In this document: one piece after another, positions 12,651 through 24,525 of the stretch
Position numbering within the stretch: position 1 is the first letter of the stretch
How the letters are laid out: every line of letters starts with the position of its first letter
NCBI GenBank assembly: GCA_047495785.1
Contig: JBLDXI010000029.1
Coordinates: forward strand, 2,728,001 to 2,792,000
Origin: Lepidodermella squamata
Lineage: Eukaryota; Gastrotricha
Reading direction: 5' to 3'
DNA: 64,000 bases
Notes under the pieces: model-generated
Databases searched by the model: none
What the model was told of the DNA's origin: nothing
Seen by the model: the letters and a program-made list of their open reading frames with translations, nothing else
Program-made: the position numbers and the translations under genes

Positions 12651-12911
12651 TTGAAATCAGTAACCGATTTCTTGCTATTTAACTGAATAACTCAATACTG
12701 AACATCGATGGGCACCTGCGCTCTTGCCAGCAAAGAAAGTCCATAAAGAAAATGAAAGCGGACACGCTGAATCTAATGGCTTTTTCAGAATTTTCGTAGC
12801 CATCATAGTTTCCAAGTTACGATTTGCACCCACTCAGTTAAATAGCAAGAAATCGGTTACTGATTTCAAGAGAGTAGATGGCTTAGTGGTGAGAGAGGCT
12901 GGGTTAGGAGT
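12606..12911. repeat. 80 bp inverted repeat with 147 bp spacer
   Basis: Arms at 12606-12686 and 12834-12911 are inverse copies, differing mainly by a 2-base insertion (CCATCAT versus CCAT). Both include the tRNA-like box A region and the words CTCTTGAAATCAGTAACC and GATTTCTTGCTATTTAACTG. This could form a long hairpin transcript or be a fold-back remnant of a SINE insertion. Confidence 0.75.
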
Positions 12912-12948
12912 TAGGTTTGCTATTTAGGTTTGGAAAAAGTCGAGTCTA

Positions 12949-13135
12949 ACAAGGTGAAAAACCGCCAAAGTTTAACTGCGACCGGTCATTTTCTAGTGCG
13001 TAATGGCGGGTGGCTGAAAAATGGTGATTTAATTTGTGTGAGCGACCATTTTTCACATTTTTTGCCTCGATCGTAAATCATCGATTTTCGTGTTTGCGTT
13101 AACAGCATTATCCTTGAATGGAGTCTCCATAACGT
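12949..13135. repeat. Dispersed repeat, inverse copy at 18130-18260
   Basis: Both copies carry GTGCGTAATGGCGGG, ATCGATTTTCGTGTTT and TGGAGTCTCCATAA, in opposite orientation on the plus strand. Similarity is patchy, with indels. The element type is unknown and no coding potential is seen. Confidence 0.55.
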
Positions 13136-13299
13136 TATTCCTCTCAGGATTATTATCAAGCCTACCTTCAATCTCTTCAACTTCGACGACTAAACAATAG
13201 AAACTTCGTGCGCTCAACTGGGAAGCAGCCAAGTCTAATGGCGCAACCTGCCGACGATTGGAAGACAAGCTGCAGGGAGCTACTTCGTGGTGCGACAAG

Positions 13300-14267
13300 T
13301 GGGACTGGGGCTGAACCTGCTCAAGTGTGAAGTAATGGTCTATGGGAATTACAACCGAAGACTGAAAGCTAGATTAACCCTTAGCCGCCGGCGAAATGAC
13401 GTGTTAACTCGAGCACCTTTCAAAAAATCCCAGAAAATCAAGAAGAAGCTAAAATCAAATTCTGAGTCGGCAGAAAGTCTTACATTTAGCCTTAGATTGA
13501 AAGCCGAACCTCTTTTTCAGAAGAAATTTACCTGGGTTGCCGTTGCTATGACGTGTTAACGCGTTTTCATGACGTGTTAACAAGTCATTTAAAATTTTTC
13601 TCACTATTTTCGACCTGGTCGGAATGGCTTTGAAAATTTGGATTTTCGGGGAGTGCTTGTTTCTTGCTATTGATTTATCATAATTTATGACGCAACAATG
13701 GGTTCGATAGCCCAAATCCTCCGACCACGGTGAATTTTCTCCGGAATTAACGCGTGTACACGTCTTCGGCGGCTAAGGGTTAAAGCTCATCGGTAATCTG
13801 GTTCCGCAAGTTTCGTCACTTGGCGTAACGCTGACCGCGCTTAAGCTGGGATGAGCATCTATCGAAGCTATCTTCGAAAGCTCGATCTGGGCGTTCTGGA
13901 CCAGAACCTGGGGATCCTGTTTCATCGAGCAATGGTTGAAAGTTTGCTGATCTACGGCTGCCCAGCTTGGCTGTGTCTCTGTCCAACAGCAGGAGTCAAA
14001 CGCATTTCGCTGCAAGTTGATGGCCCCAGGGCAGCCTTAGAACTGCCATACGAAGCTGTCAAGTTGGGTACGATCGCACTTTCAAGTGTGCCCTGCATCA
14101 CTGACACCTTTGAGAAAATGTCCGCTAAGTATAACGAAAGGTCCTTCCACGGCAGCAAAGTCATGGCCGACTACGTCGCTTACGTGTCGAGCTGCAAGTT
14201 CGATAAGAAGCAACAAAAGTACCTACTCGAGCACTGCCCAGCATGGCCTCTGGTTGGCGAGGTGTAA
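13300..14267 (+). pseudogene. LINE reverse-transcriptase C-terminal fragment, split by a MITE
   Basis: Positions 13303-13373 read GLGLNLLKCEVMVYG, the motif after the reverse-transcriptase palm in CR1/jockey-type LINEs. Reading resumes after the MITE (IGNLVPQVSSLGVTL), meets a stop near 13850, and then 13851-14267 encodes the thumb/C-terminal region (YRSYLRKLDLG, ESLLIYGCPAW). Upstream parts of the enzyme are absent. It differs from the LINE at 7.9-12 kb. Confidence 0.7.
13374..13783. mobile_element. piggyBac-type MITE (TTAA target)
   Basis: Flanked by TTAA on both sides (13374-13377 and 13780-13783). The ends are TTAACCCTTAGCCGCCG and its exact inverse, CGGCGGCTAAGGGTTAA. TTAA duplication with CCC termini is typical of piggyBac elements. 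The 402 bp core encodes no transposase. It contains three copies of ATGACGTGTTAAC (near 13396, 13547 and 13568). It sits inside a LINE fragment, so it is younger than that LINE. Confidence 0.85.
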
Positions 14268-14560
14268 ATAAGAACATCAGAGTTTTTTTTGAGCGTTTAT
14301 GCGTATTAGCTGTTCAGTAGCCCTAAACCAAAGATAGTCCGAATATTTTCGATTGAATTTGAAGATAATCCAGAGAATTGGCATTCAGCTGCATGAAAGA
14401 GGCAAATGCATGCTCAATATCAAAAACTCAACAGCATTGTATTTTATCGATGCGCCTGGAGAAAATAGCTTTGAATCCCATGAATCGTGGAACGCGTCAA
14501 ACAAGTACATGCCATTCTAATAAAACTTAATTCAGATACATCGACATGTTTGTCGGTTTA

Positions 14561-16465
14561 CTACATCACCGTAGATAACAAGATGCAAGTCAAAGCCATT
14601 AAGGTTTCTGCAGCATAAATTCGATTGGCATCACTGGTAGAGCCGCTAGCAGATTTACCGGAAGAAGCAGTAACGATTTTAGGCTTTCCATTCGGCCCAT
14701 CTCTGTTGCAGTCGAGCCCAACAGCAGCAGTTGGTGGAGATCGGCAAGCTTCGGTTACTTGCCGCATTTCCTTCGCCGACAGGGGTGAATCATAGACTGA
14801 GACACAAGCTATGTTGTCGTTCGCAATCATACCATACTGGATATTGGTCTCGCGATCTAAGGCTCCTCCGACTACAATTGATGGCACCCATTGAATGGCC
14901 GAGTCTGATGCGTAGAACAGCTTCCGGTCGACAGACGTCGAATTCGCGCCCAAGCTATTCATATCATATCCGAGTTTCGAGTAGTCGAAAACAACTAGAG
15001 TGTTCGATTTATGAAACTGGTGAACCGTCAACTTCTGATCGCTTGAATTATACGTAAGGCCAATGAAATTCCAGGCCCAGCAGAGATCTGGTAAAGCTAG
15101 AGACGCTGCGACACTACTGTTCCTTTTGTCGAAAACTCTGATATTAAGCATGAAGTCCTCTGAGCAATGAAGCGTGAGAAACGAGTTTCCTAGCTCCATC
15201 TCAAACAATCCGATAAGCCGACCACCGCGCCGAGAGACCGCGTCGCTTCCTAAACTATCGCGGTTCCCAGCTGCGAAGAAAGACACAGAAAATCCTGCTG
15301 GTTTCAATGGCACCATCGACTTGTAGTAGGCCAAGGTTCTATTTTCAGTTCTGGACATTGCACTGCAGCACTGTCCAGTCATGAAGCTGTAATAGCCTGA
15401 AAATTGTCCGTAGGGCGAATACTCATCGAGAAAGGCACTTTGCGATCGGCTATACGGGGCGACCCCGCAAATTGTGTCGTTCAGCCGTGAAATATCGCCA
15501 AGGTACGGGGCAAATACTAGAGAATTAGGGTTTGGCCATGGAACGCCGAGTTGAACTAAGAAACAAATTATTCGTGTATTTCATTGTCGCTGTCAGCTGT
15601 CGAATCTCTTACCATTTCCTTCGCGCTTGCAATCAAATGCGGGAGACTTTCGAGGAGCTTCGCGGCAGGCTTCTGGCAACTGGCTGATTTCGTTCTCATT
15701 TAAGGCGGCATTGAACATCGAGAAACAGAATAAGTTTTGGCCTGTTCCGAATCCAAAATCAAGATACAAGTCCCTATCCAAAGCTTCCCCGAGCGTTAGT
15801 TGACTCCATTCTCCACCGATCTGGAAGGGTTTGCTAGTGTTACTAGATGCGGATTTCTTTGATTTTCCATTAAGATCGATGACATAAGCCGTCATTTGGT
15901 TTGCTGTGCTATCGTGGGATATCGCGAAATACCGCCAAATATTATCACCGCAAGTGCTCGAGACATTGAGCTTGATAGTGGCATTTATGTCGTCCTTATC
16001 GAAAACTTTAACAAAAAGTTCATTTGAAAGGCACGCAGCTGTTAGAAATGACTTGTCAGTTTCAAGTTCAAGTAGTCCAGCGGAACTGGCCGAGGACAAG
16101 TAAAACGATATAGTGAAGCTTTGTTTTATCGGAACAGGGCGATAGATCGTAAGGTAGTTCCTTTTTTTCACAATGCTTCGACTTCGAGAGTACGAACCAG
16201 CTTGAGAGCCAAACGGGTTTTTGCTAGCGTCGAATGCGGCGAAAGCGCTTGTGTTTACTGGAGCTAGGTTGCAGATTGTGTCGTTCAAATCGTTGTCTCT
16301 GTCCATCTGGGCGTGGAATACTAATGACTCGAGTTTCGGCCAGGCAGTAGCTGCTGCAGAACCTTCATTTTAAATCTCAATTGCATTTTATATTCACGTG
16401 TGAATAATTATACCTGATACCAAATACCCGATTGTTAATACTAGAAGGTTAGACAGCTTCAGCAT
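14561..16465 (-). CDS. Family-1 gene B: secreted/GPI-type protein with two LamG-like domains
   Basis: Exon 1 16465-16414, exon 2 16350-15613, exon 3 15555-14561, all joined by GT-AG phase-1 introns of 63 and 57 bp. The total of 1785 nt gives 594 residues with no internal stop. The signal peptide starts MLKLSNLLVLTIGYLVS. The two domains have the same motif order as gene A. The tail after the last domain is Ser/Gly-rich (SGKSASGSTSDAN) and then hydrophobic (LMALTCILLSTVM), the best GPI-type tail of the set. The 3' flank to about 14440 is shared with the damaged copy D near 19660-19740 (ACGCGTCAAACAAGTACATG), showing that the duplicated block is larger than the coding region. Confidence 0.85.
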
Positions 16466-19400
16466 GATGCTGCTGAACGAGTTGATTTAAAATTCGATTT
16501 AACTGTAGCCAGGTAAAAAAAGCGTTGTAACCTTGTAAATCATGGAAAAATATGTAGGCTTCATAGGCATAGAGAATTTACGTGTCACTGCGTTATAGAG
16601 GTAAGAGAATTGCCGCAAATTCTTAAAAAATTTTTTTATAACATAATACAACTCGTGGCCAATTTTGCCGATAGATAATGCCAATCTTTACTATTTTCCT
16701 ATAAACCAATTGTCTTCGTCTCTTCACCGCAATGACGAGTATTTGCATAACACACTCACGCCGTCTCCTTTATGAAAGGACAGCATGTTTTTCATGCCTA
16801 GTGTTTCAGAACTTGCGCACCAGTCAATGTAATTAGTTTTGTATGTTATGCAGTTATGGCGTTATACAGCGTGCAAGCGCTATGCTTTAAGTAGCCGAAA
16901 ATTCATACGACTGATCTTGTAATCGGAATATAATTTGCTGATATATATTCTGCTCAGGGTGCGATCTTCGATCCCCGAGCTCCCAGGGATGGAAAAAACT
17001 TGTTTGCTGTATTTGCCAAAATGACGAGTCATTTCGGCTTATAACCGAAGCGAGAAAATTTTGGAAAATTTCCACTAAAACACGTCCCAGAACCTTCCAA
17101 AATTAACAAAACAGTAGGATAAATTCTCATTTTGTTGTTTGGCCCCGCCGAGCTGGGGGGATGATCCCCCCCATCCCCCCCTGAAAGTCGCACACTGATT
17201 CTGCTGATTTGACATGTGCAGAATTGTCGAAAGATATCACAGCTCAAAAGTCTTTACTAAAGAGTCGCTACTGACTAGTCGAGGTGCTGAAATAGCGGAT
17301 GCTCAAGTGTCGACGGCTTAACAGTCGTCTGCTGAAATAGCGAATGCTAAAATAGCGGCTGCTCAACCGTCGCAAGCTCTGGTGTTGCCGCTTAACTGAC
17401 GTTGCTGAACTGTCTTACAACCAAGACCGATATATGCGCTCCTGAAATGCATAACGCTTTCAGAATTTCTTTCCTCTGTGTCCTGATGGAAGCCGTCTAC
17501 ATTTTTGATACCTACTGAAATCACAAATTGGAAATTTGAATAGTAGAGAAAGAATCATATGGACTTCTTGAAAATTATCCCTCACAATGTACAGGCAATA
17601 TGGAATATTAATTTAGCAGAATATCTTTCAGCGAAACCAAATTTACGGTGAGCGGAACCAAATTTGCTTTTTGCGGAACCAAAGTCGAAATAAGCCAAGA
17701 GTCATTTTTTGAATAATTCTACGAATTTTAGGCGAAGCATGAGTTCTGAATTGAACGCTCCGTCTTGTAGAGAGCTTTACGCTGAATTCGCTGGTGATTT
17801 TTCCACAATTATTGTGGGCCAATCCTGACCCGCAAAAAAAATCCGAAAAGCGATTTCAGGCCACTAGAAAATTCCAAAATTTGGCTCCGCTGAAAGGAGG
17901 ACCCTTAATTTAGATATAGTTCATTAGAATATTATAGAATCTCGAAATTTCTAAAAAAAATATTTGGGTGCAATATGGTCACCATGTGCAAGGCTAAAAT
18001 GTTGTGCGTTTTATTTGAGCCATATGCGCATAGCTAAATGTATAATGTAAAATCGACCCATTTTCAAATCGATTTTTCGAAAAAAGTCATTTTTGTAATT
18101 TTTTGGTAATTTAACTTTTTGCGCTCTTTCCCTTGAGAGGTTTAACTTTATGGAGACTCCACTCAAGGCAAATGCTGTTGATTCGCGCTAAACACGAAAA
18201 TCGATAATTTGCGAGTCGCCCGCCATTACGCACTCGGTTTTCACCTCGTTAAATCGATGGATTTAGATTGTAAATCGTTTACAATCTAAATTCGCATTTA
18301 TTTTCAAGGTTGTTAAATAATAAATAACCTTTTGTCACATTTGTTATGCGCCCTTCGGCCGTAATAAAATTAATTCGCACCGTAGGATAATTGGATGAGC
18401 CACGCCGTCAAAAAGCTCACTCTAGCTGCTGAGTTAGTAGAAGCTTCCAAGCTGTCGGTTAGCTCGGCGGCGAATGGGGCCGAAACGGCTGTGGATGGCT
18501 CCACATCTTCGGCGGCTAGTAATGAGAGTGAAACAATGAGACTAAACTTCGAGTGTCGTTAATGGCGAGTTTTATGAATTTTGTAGAAGTCAATTCTCCC
18601 TTGGTGTCTTCCAGACCACGAAAAACCTGATCGAGTTGATACGTTTTCTGCTGGCTAAAAGTGTGAAATTTGTTATGGCGAGTCGAATGAATCAAGACGC
18701 TGTTCTCACAACTTAGCTAGTCGCCATTCATCATCAGGGGCATGTAGGATTTATGGCGTATATTTGGGGCGCGCGCTATAAAAGTCCCACTGATAACGCG
18801 CCATAGGGTCTAAGGTCTAATAGACCCTATGCCTATAAATCCCTGACCCCACACATCTTTGAGAATGTTTAAATTCGAAAAATATTTTGATAGCAATAAC
18901 TATGCCACAATTCAATTGGTGGCAGTTCTTACCTGGCGTCAATTCGATTTGACGTATGGTGTTTTTGCTGCAACTGCATGCAGGGTCGCATTTAGGTGTT
19001 GAAAGGAACAATTCTTTTGCTTTCTGTGTGTATGGATGAAAAGCGAATCAAATGGAAATTTACCTTCGATTATAGCGATCAGAAAGGATCACAGCCATTT
19101 GTTGTGTATTTTTATTACGCCGCAAGCTTCAATTCGCAGTTTATCGATCGTCGTCAACGCGGAAAATCAACATTTATGGATTGCCGTAGGTGGTTTCATT
19201 AGAAGCCAGTACTGGGCAAAGAAAACGGCACTTTTTTCTCAGACCGTAATTTGGTGCACCGCTGTACTTGTATTAGTCGAAGCGCTTTCTGTGACTGTCA
19301 TTAACGACGGTGTTCACGGCACGGCTGTGTACAAAACAGATTTCGGCTTGGCTCGATTACACTTCTCATGAAAGATGGGTTAAGCCATAAAATCGTAAAA

Positions 19401-19824
19401 AGTGTTGCCTTAATCGAATCGGCCAACGCGATGGCTATTTAGCTGACTTTCGGCTGATTTTTCGCCGAGGCCCAGCCTGGACTTTTTGGCTATAGCTTGC
19501 GCTAAATTGGCGTTTACAACATTTTATGTAGGCATTCGGTTTTACTGAACGGTAGCTGCAAAAACAGTTAAGTATTCCTAAATCAAAGATGATCCAAAAA
19601 TTCGATTGAAGTGTTCGAAACAAAGATAATCCAGAGAACCAAACGCTCCAAAGCCTTTATATGTTATTGATGCGTCTGGGGAAAAACAGCTGTGTAGGAG
19701 TCGTGAAACGCGTCAAACAAGTACATGCCATTCTAATAAAAATAATGAATCACTTCAACAAGTATCACATATACTAAAGTTCAGATACCAGTAGGATGGA
19801 TTCGATTCGATGGATTCGTTCGCA
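16466..19824. other. Intergenic, no gene recognised
   Basis: A long AT-rich stretch. Content recognised: the repeat at 16640-16760 shared with 957-1160; a poly-C run near 17150-17180; the 15 bp minisatellite at 17242-17415; three copies of GCGGAACCAAA or a close variant at 17630-17690; and the dispersed repeat at 18130-18260. Open frames at 18996-19371 overlap in two frames and match no family I know. Confidence 0.5.
17242..17415 (+). repeat. Degenerate 15 bp minisatellite, about 12 units
   Basis: Units begin GCTnAA and recur every 15 bases (two units of 14), for example GCTGAAATAGCGGAT, GCTCAAGTGTCGACG, GCTGAAATAGCGAAT and GCTAAAATAGCGGCT. The period of five codons would give Ala-Glu-Ile-Ala-x units, but stop codons (TAA, TGA) interrupt, so it is not coding now. 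Confidence 0.75.
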
Positions 19825-22800
19825 CTACATCCCCGTAGCTAAAACGATACATGTCAACGCCATTAAAATTTCACCAGCATAATTTCGACTAGCATCACTG
19901 GTTGAGTCGCTGGCAGATTTACCGGAAGAAGCAGTAACGAGTTTAGGCTGGCCATTAGGCCCATCTCTATTGCAGTCAAGCCCAGTAGCGGCAGTTGGTG
20001 GAGATCGACAAGCTTCGGTTAGTTGCCGCATTTCCTTCGCCGACAAGGGGGAATCGTAGATCGTAACACAGGCCATATTGTCATTTTCCATCAAGCCGTA
20101 CTTTGTATTGTTCTCGCGATCTAACGCCCCTCCAACTACAATCGATGGAACCCATTGAATGGCCGAGTCTGATGCGTAGAACAGCTTCCGATCGACAGTT
20201 GTCGAATTCGCGCCCAAGCTATTCATATCATATCGAAGTTGCGAGTAGTCGAAAACAATAAGAGTGCTCGATTAATGAAATTGGTAAATCGTCAATTTCT
20301 CATCACTCGAATTATAAGTAAGGCCAATAAAACTCCAGGCCCAGCAGAGATCTGGTAAAGCCAGTGATGCCGCGACACTACTGTTCCTTTTGTCGTAAAC
20401 TTTGACATTAAGCATGTAGTCCTTTGAGCAATGAAGGGTTAGAATATGTTAGAATAAATGTGACAATCATGCTCAACGTCTCAAGGGCTTGCAGGATGAA
20501 AAGTTGGCGATTTTTCGCGATTTCCTACGACAGCTCAACGAGCCAACTGACGGCTTATGTCTTCGATCCTAAGACCAATTTAATAAAGTCGGCTTCTGGC
20601 AATATGTCCAAACCCCTGCTGATCGGCGGAGACTGGAGTCAGTTAACGCTCGGTGATGTTTTGGATAGGGATGCTTACCGAGAATGGGGATTCCGAACTG
20701 GCCAGAACTTGTTCTGCTTCTCGATGTTCAACGCCGCTCTGAATTCGAGTGAAATCGGCCAGTTGCCGGGATCATGTCGCGAAGCTCCTAAGAAATCACC
20801 GACAGTTGACTGCAGGCGTGACGGCAACGGTAAGTTCGATGACTTTATTCATAAGCAACACTACATCATGTAGGCATCTATTGTGTGTACGCCTTTAGAT
20901 TATCTGATCTAACAGCTTAAGTTAAGATCCGTACGATCACCACCCCGTTGGACAAAATAAAAAATGAAATCAAAAGGTCGCGCGGCGTTAACAATTATGT
21001 TGCGCGACATTCCGAATTAATTTCCGCGACGTTTTCGGTTTCTCTCAGCGTAAATAATTCGGTTCTATTTTCAAAAATGTTTACTCATTCTGTTAAAAAA
21101 CATCAAGATTGTGAATTTAGCTGCCAGCATTCCAAGGTTTATACCCGTTTTATAGTTCCGGAGTGATTTTTGCGAGTTGCGATTTTTTTCGAGTGATTTT
21201 TGAACGACTTGACGACCATGATTTTTAGGAAGATTTTTTTTGCTTCCAGAAGCATTTTAATGTCGAAATGCTATCAGTGTCGAGTCCATATAGTACTAGC
21301 AATAGCAGGGGGCGGCTCTTCCGTCCGGCCATCCAAAATATAGAGAAACCGCAGAGAATGCTGGCAGCTAAATTCACAATCTTGATGTTTTTTAACAGAA
21401 TGAGTAAACATTTTTGAAAATAGAACCGAATTATTTACGCTGAGAGAAACCGAAAACGTCGCGGAAATTAATTCGGAATGTCGCGCAACATAATTGTTAA
21501 CGCCGCGCGACCTTTTGATTTCATTTTTTATTTTGTCCAACGGGGTGGTGATCGTACGGATCTTAACTTAAGCTGTTAGATCAGATAATCTAAAGGCGTA
21601 CACACAATAGATGCCTACATGATGTAGTGTTGCTTATGAATAAAGTCATCGAACTTACCGTTGCCGTCACGCCTGCAGTCAACTGTCGGTGATTTCTTAG
21701 GAGCTTCGCGACATGATCCCGGCAACTGGCCGATTTCACTCGAATTCAGAGCGGCGTTGAACATCGAGAAGCAGAACAAGTTCTGGCCAGTTCGGAATCC
21801 CCATTCTCGGTAAGCATCCCTATCCAAAACATCACCGAGCGTTAACTGACTCCAGTCTCCGCCGATCAGCAGGGGTTTGGACATATTGCCAGAAGCCGAC
21901 TTTATTAAATTGGTCTTAGGATCGAACACATAAGCCGTCAGTTGGCTCGTTGAGCTGTCGTAGGAAATCGCGAAAAATCGCCAACTTTTCATCCTGCAAG
22001 CCCTTGAGACGTTGAGCATGATTGTCACATTTATATCGTCCTTGTCAAAAACGTTGACGATAAGCTCATTTGACAGGCAGACAGCTGTTAGAAATGACTT
22101 GTCAGTTTCAAGTTCGAGCAAACCAGCAGCAGTGTCCGGCAATGACTTCAGGGATAGGTAAAAGGATAGCGTGAAGAGGGAAGAGCCGCCCCCTGCTATT
22201 GCTAGTACTATATGGACTCGACACTGATAGCATTTCGACATTAAAATGCTTCTGGAAGCAAAAAAAATCTTCCTAAAAATCATGGTCGTCAAGTCGTTCA
22301 AAAATCACTCGAAAAAAATCGCAACTCGCAAAAATCACTCCGGAACTATAAAACGGGTATAAACCTTGGAATGCTGGCAGCTAAATTCACAATCTTGATG
22401 TTTTTTAACAGAATGAGTAAACATTTTTGAAAATAGAACCGAATTATTTACGCTGAGAGAAACCGAAAACGTCGCGGAAATTAATTCGGAATGTCGCGCA
22501 ACATAATTGTTAACGCCGCGCGACCTTTTGATTTCATTTTTTATTTTGTCCAACGGGGTGGTGATCGTACGGATCTTAACTTAAGCTGTTAGATCAGATA
22601 ATCTAAAGGCGTACACACAATAGATGCCTACATGATGTAGTGTTGCTTATGAATAAAGTCATCGAACTTACCGTTGCCGTCACGCCTGCAGTCAACTGTC
22701 GGTGATTTCTTAGGAGCTTCGCGACATGATCCCGGCAACTGGCCGATTTCACTCGAATTCAGAGCGGCGTTGAACATCGAGAAGCAGAACAAGTTCTGGC

Positions 22801-23539
22801 CAGTTCGGAATCCCCATTCTCGGTAAGCATCCCTATCCAAAACATCACCGAGCGTTAACTGACTCCAGTCTCCGCCGATCAGCAGGGGTTTGGACATATT
22901 GCCAGAAGCCGACTTTATTAAATTGGTCTTAGGATCGAAGACATAAGCCGTCAGTTGGCTCGTTGAGCTGTCGTAGGAAATCGCGAAAAATCGCCAACTT
23001 TTCATCCTGCAAGCCCTTGAGACGTTGAGCATGATTGTCACATTTATATCGTCCTTGTCAAAAACGTTGACGATAAGCTCATTTGACAGGCAGACAGCTG
23101 TTAGAAATGACTTGTCAGTTTCAAGTTCGAGCAAACCAGCAGCAGTGTCCGGCAATGACTTCAGGGATAGGTAAAAGGATAGCGTGAAGCTAGGCTTAAT
23201 CGGAACAGGACGATAGATCGAAAGGTAGTCCCAGTTTTCTCCAATGTCTGTACTCAACGAGTACGAACCAGTTAGATCGCCGAACGGGTTGTTTCCAGGG
23301 ACAAATGCGGCATAAGAGCTCGTGTTTACTGGAGCAAGGTTGCAAATCCTATCGTTCAAATCGTTATTTCTGTCCATCTGGGCATGGAATACTAAAGCGT
23401 CGAGTCTTGGCCAGGCGGTGGCTGCCGTGGAACCTTATAATAGCGAATACCATTAACATTTCAAATTATATTCGAGCATGATCATACCTGGAGATAAAAA
23501 CCCGATTGATAATAATACAAGATAAATCCGCTTCATCAT
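19825..23539 (-). pseudogene. Family-1 copy D, broken by a palindromic rearrangement
   Basis: Exon 1 (23539-23488, signal peptide MMKRIYLVLLSIGFLSP) and exon 2 (23421-22672) are intact with good splice sites. Where intron 2 should lead to exon 3 there is a second, 5'-truncated exon 2 (22176-21659) with its own donor. An inverted copy of exon 2 and intron follows (20454-21134), and then a 5'-truncated exon 3 (20445-19825). The exon 3 remnant also has an in-frame TAA at 20274-20272 but keeps its GPI-like end (LTCIVLATGM). A full two-domain protein cannot be made. A truncated one-domain product from exons 1-2 is possible but unproven. Confidence 0.8.
20454..22176. repeat. 681 bp-arm palindrome plus tandem copy of family-1 exon 2
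   Basis: The plus-strand segment 20454-21134 is repeated in inverse orientation at 21356-22036 and again at about 22371-23051. The 175 bp following the plus copy (21135-21309) recurs in inverse at about 22182-22371. The copies appear almost identical; I noticed one difference (GAACACATAAGCC near 21926 versus GAAGACATAAGCC in the other inverse copy). A unique centre of about 45 bp lies at 21310-21355. Confidence 0.85.
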
Positions 23540-24294
23540 GATGGAGCTGGAAGAGTTGAATCAATAAGAATTGATACTGACCCACACAAAAAATAAATTC
23601 AAGGCCGTCGCCTTGTAAATCACAAAAGTGATAGATATGCCTTTGACACAGCAGCTTTCAATAGGCCTAAAGAATGTCAATACTCATGAAATATTACGGC
23701 GCATATGTCGTCGTGAATGAGATTTACTAAGCTCTCAGGTATAATGTACCTAGAAAGTATTTGCGGCTAGAGAAGTCGCCAAGAGAACACGGCATTCAGG
23801 AGCACATATTAGCAATTGGGTCAAGCTATTCGTGCTTGACTATGCACGCGAAATCATCCAAGTTTTTTTATCGCGCGAAAAAATTGTCGGCAATGAGGAA
23901 AAGGATCGCATGTCGTCAAGCCATCCATGTTTGCTCATTGGTTTGGCACTAGCCCTAGTCACCAAAGATCACAAGTTCGATTCCACAAGGCACGGTTTTT
24001 TTCTTCGTGAACGTAATATTGCAAAAAAAGATTTTTTGAATTAGCGAATGTTCGTTTGTGTCATGGCTCCCGTCATATCAGCAAATAGTCAAGTGATGAT
24101 TTGTTACAAAACACTGCTAACAAGCAAGTCGGCTTGAATGTTCTAGACGAATGAATTGGTGATTTGGCACGCGTTTGAAATTAGAAATTATCGACAATGA
24201 GTTTTTGCTGAACAATTGAACAATTTGCTGGATGCTGAAAGCTGAACAAGCACCCCTGGCAGAGTAAAAATAAATAAATTAAATAAATAATAAT

Positions 24295-24438
24295 AATGAA
24301 ACGAGAACCGCGATCGGTAACGACACCTTCGGGCAAGCTATGAAGTCGGAAGACTTGATCAATCACGGCTCTCGCCGTTTGCTCAGCAGAAGTTAGACCG
24401 GGAAAATAAATAAAATGCGCCAGATTCTCTCGTTCAAA
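24295..24438 (-). pseudogene. Ty3/gypsy-type integrase core fragment
   Basis: The minus strand reads LAHFIYFPGLTSAEQ, AVIDQVFRLHSLPEG and VTDRGSRF. This fits the central integrase segment (A...V...hG.P..ivSDRG..F) of gypsy-group retrotransposons, including the second catalytic Asp. Nothing else of the element is present. It ends abruptly against a scrap of family-1 exon 2. Confidence 0.7.
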
Positions 24439-24444
24439 AAGTTG

Positions 24445-24525
24445 TTTCTGTCCATGATGAGCGCATGGAATACTAAGGAATCGAGTTTCAGCCAGGCAGC
24501 ATACAGTGGCTGCTGCAGAACTCTC
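24445..24525 (-). pseudogene. Family-1 exon 2 start, remnant
   Basis: TTCTGTCCATGATGAGCGCAT, ATGGAATACTAAGGAATCGAG and GCCAGGCAG match the acceptor end of exon 2 seen in the other copies, interrupted by small indels. It directly abuts the integrase scrap on its left. Confidence 0.6.

Noticed and set aside
18996-19371. Two overlapping open frames of 68 and 111 codons
   Set aside because: No recognisable domain and no splice context; one frame mirrors the other.
20948-22553. Three identical 72-88 codon open frames (starting MDKIKNEIKRS)
   Set aside because: They are copies of the same intron segment created by the palindromic rearrangement; no intact family-1 copy supports them as exons.
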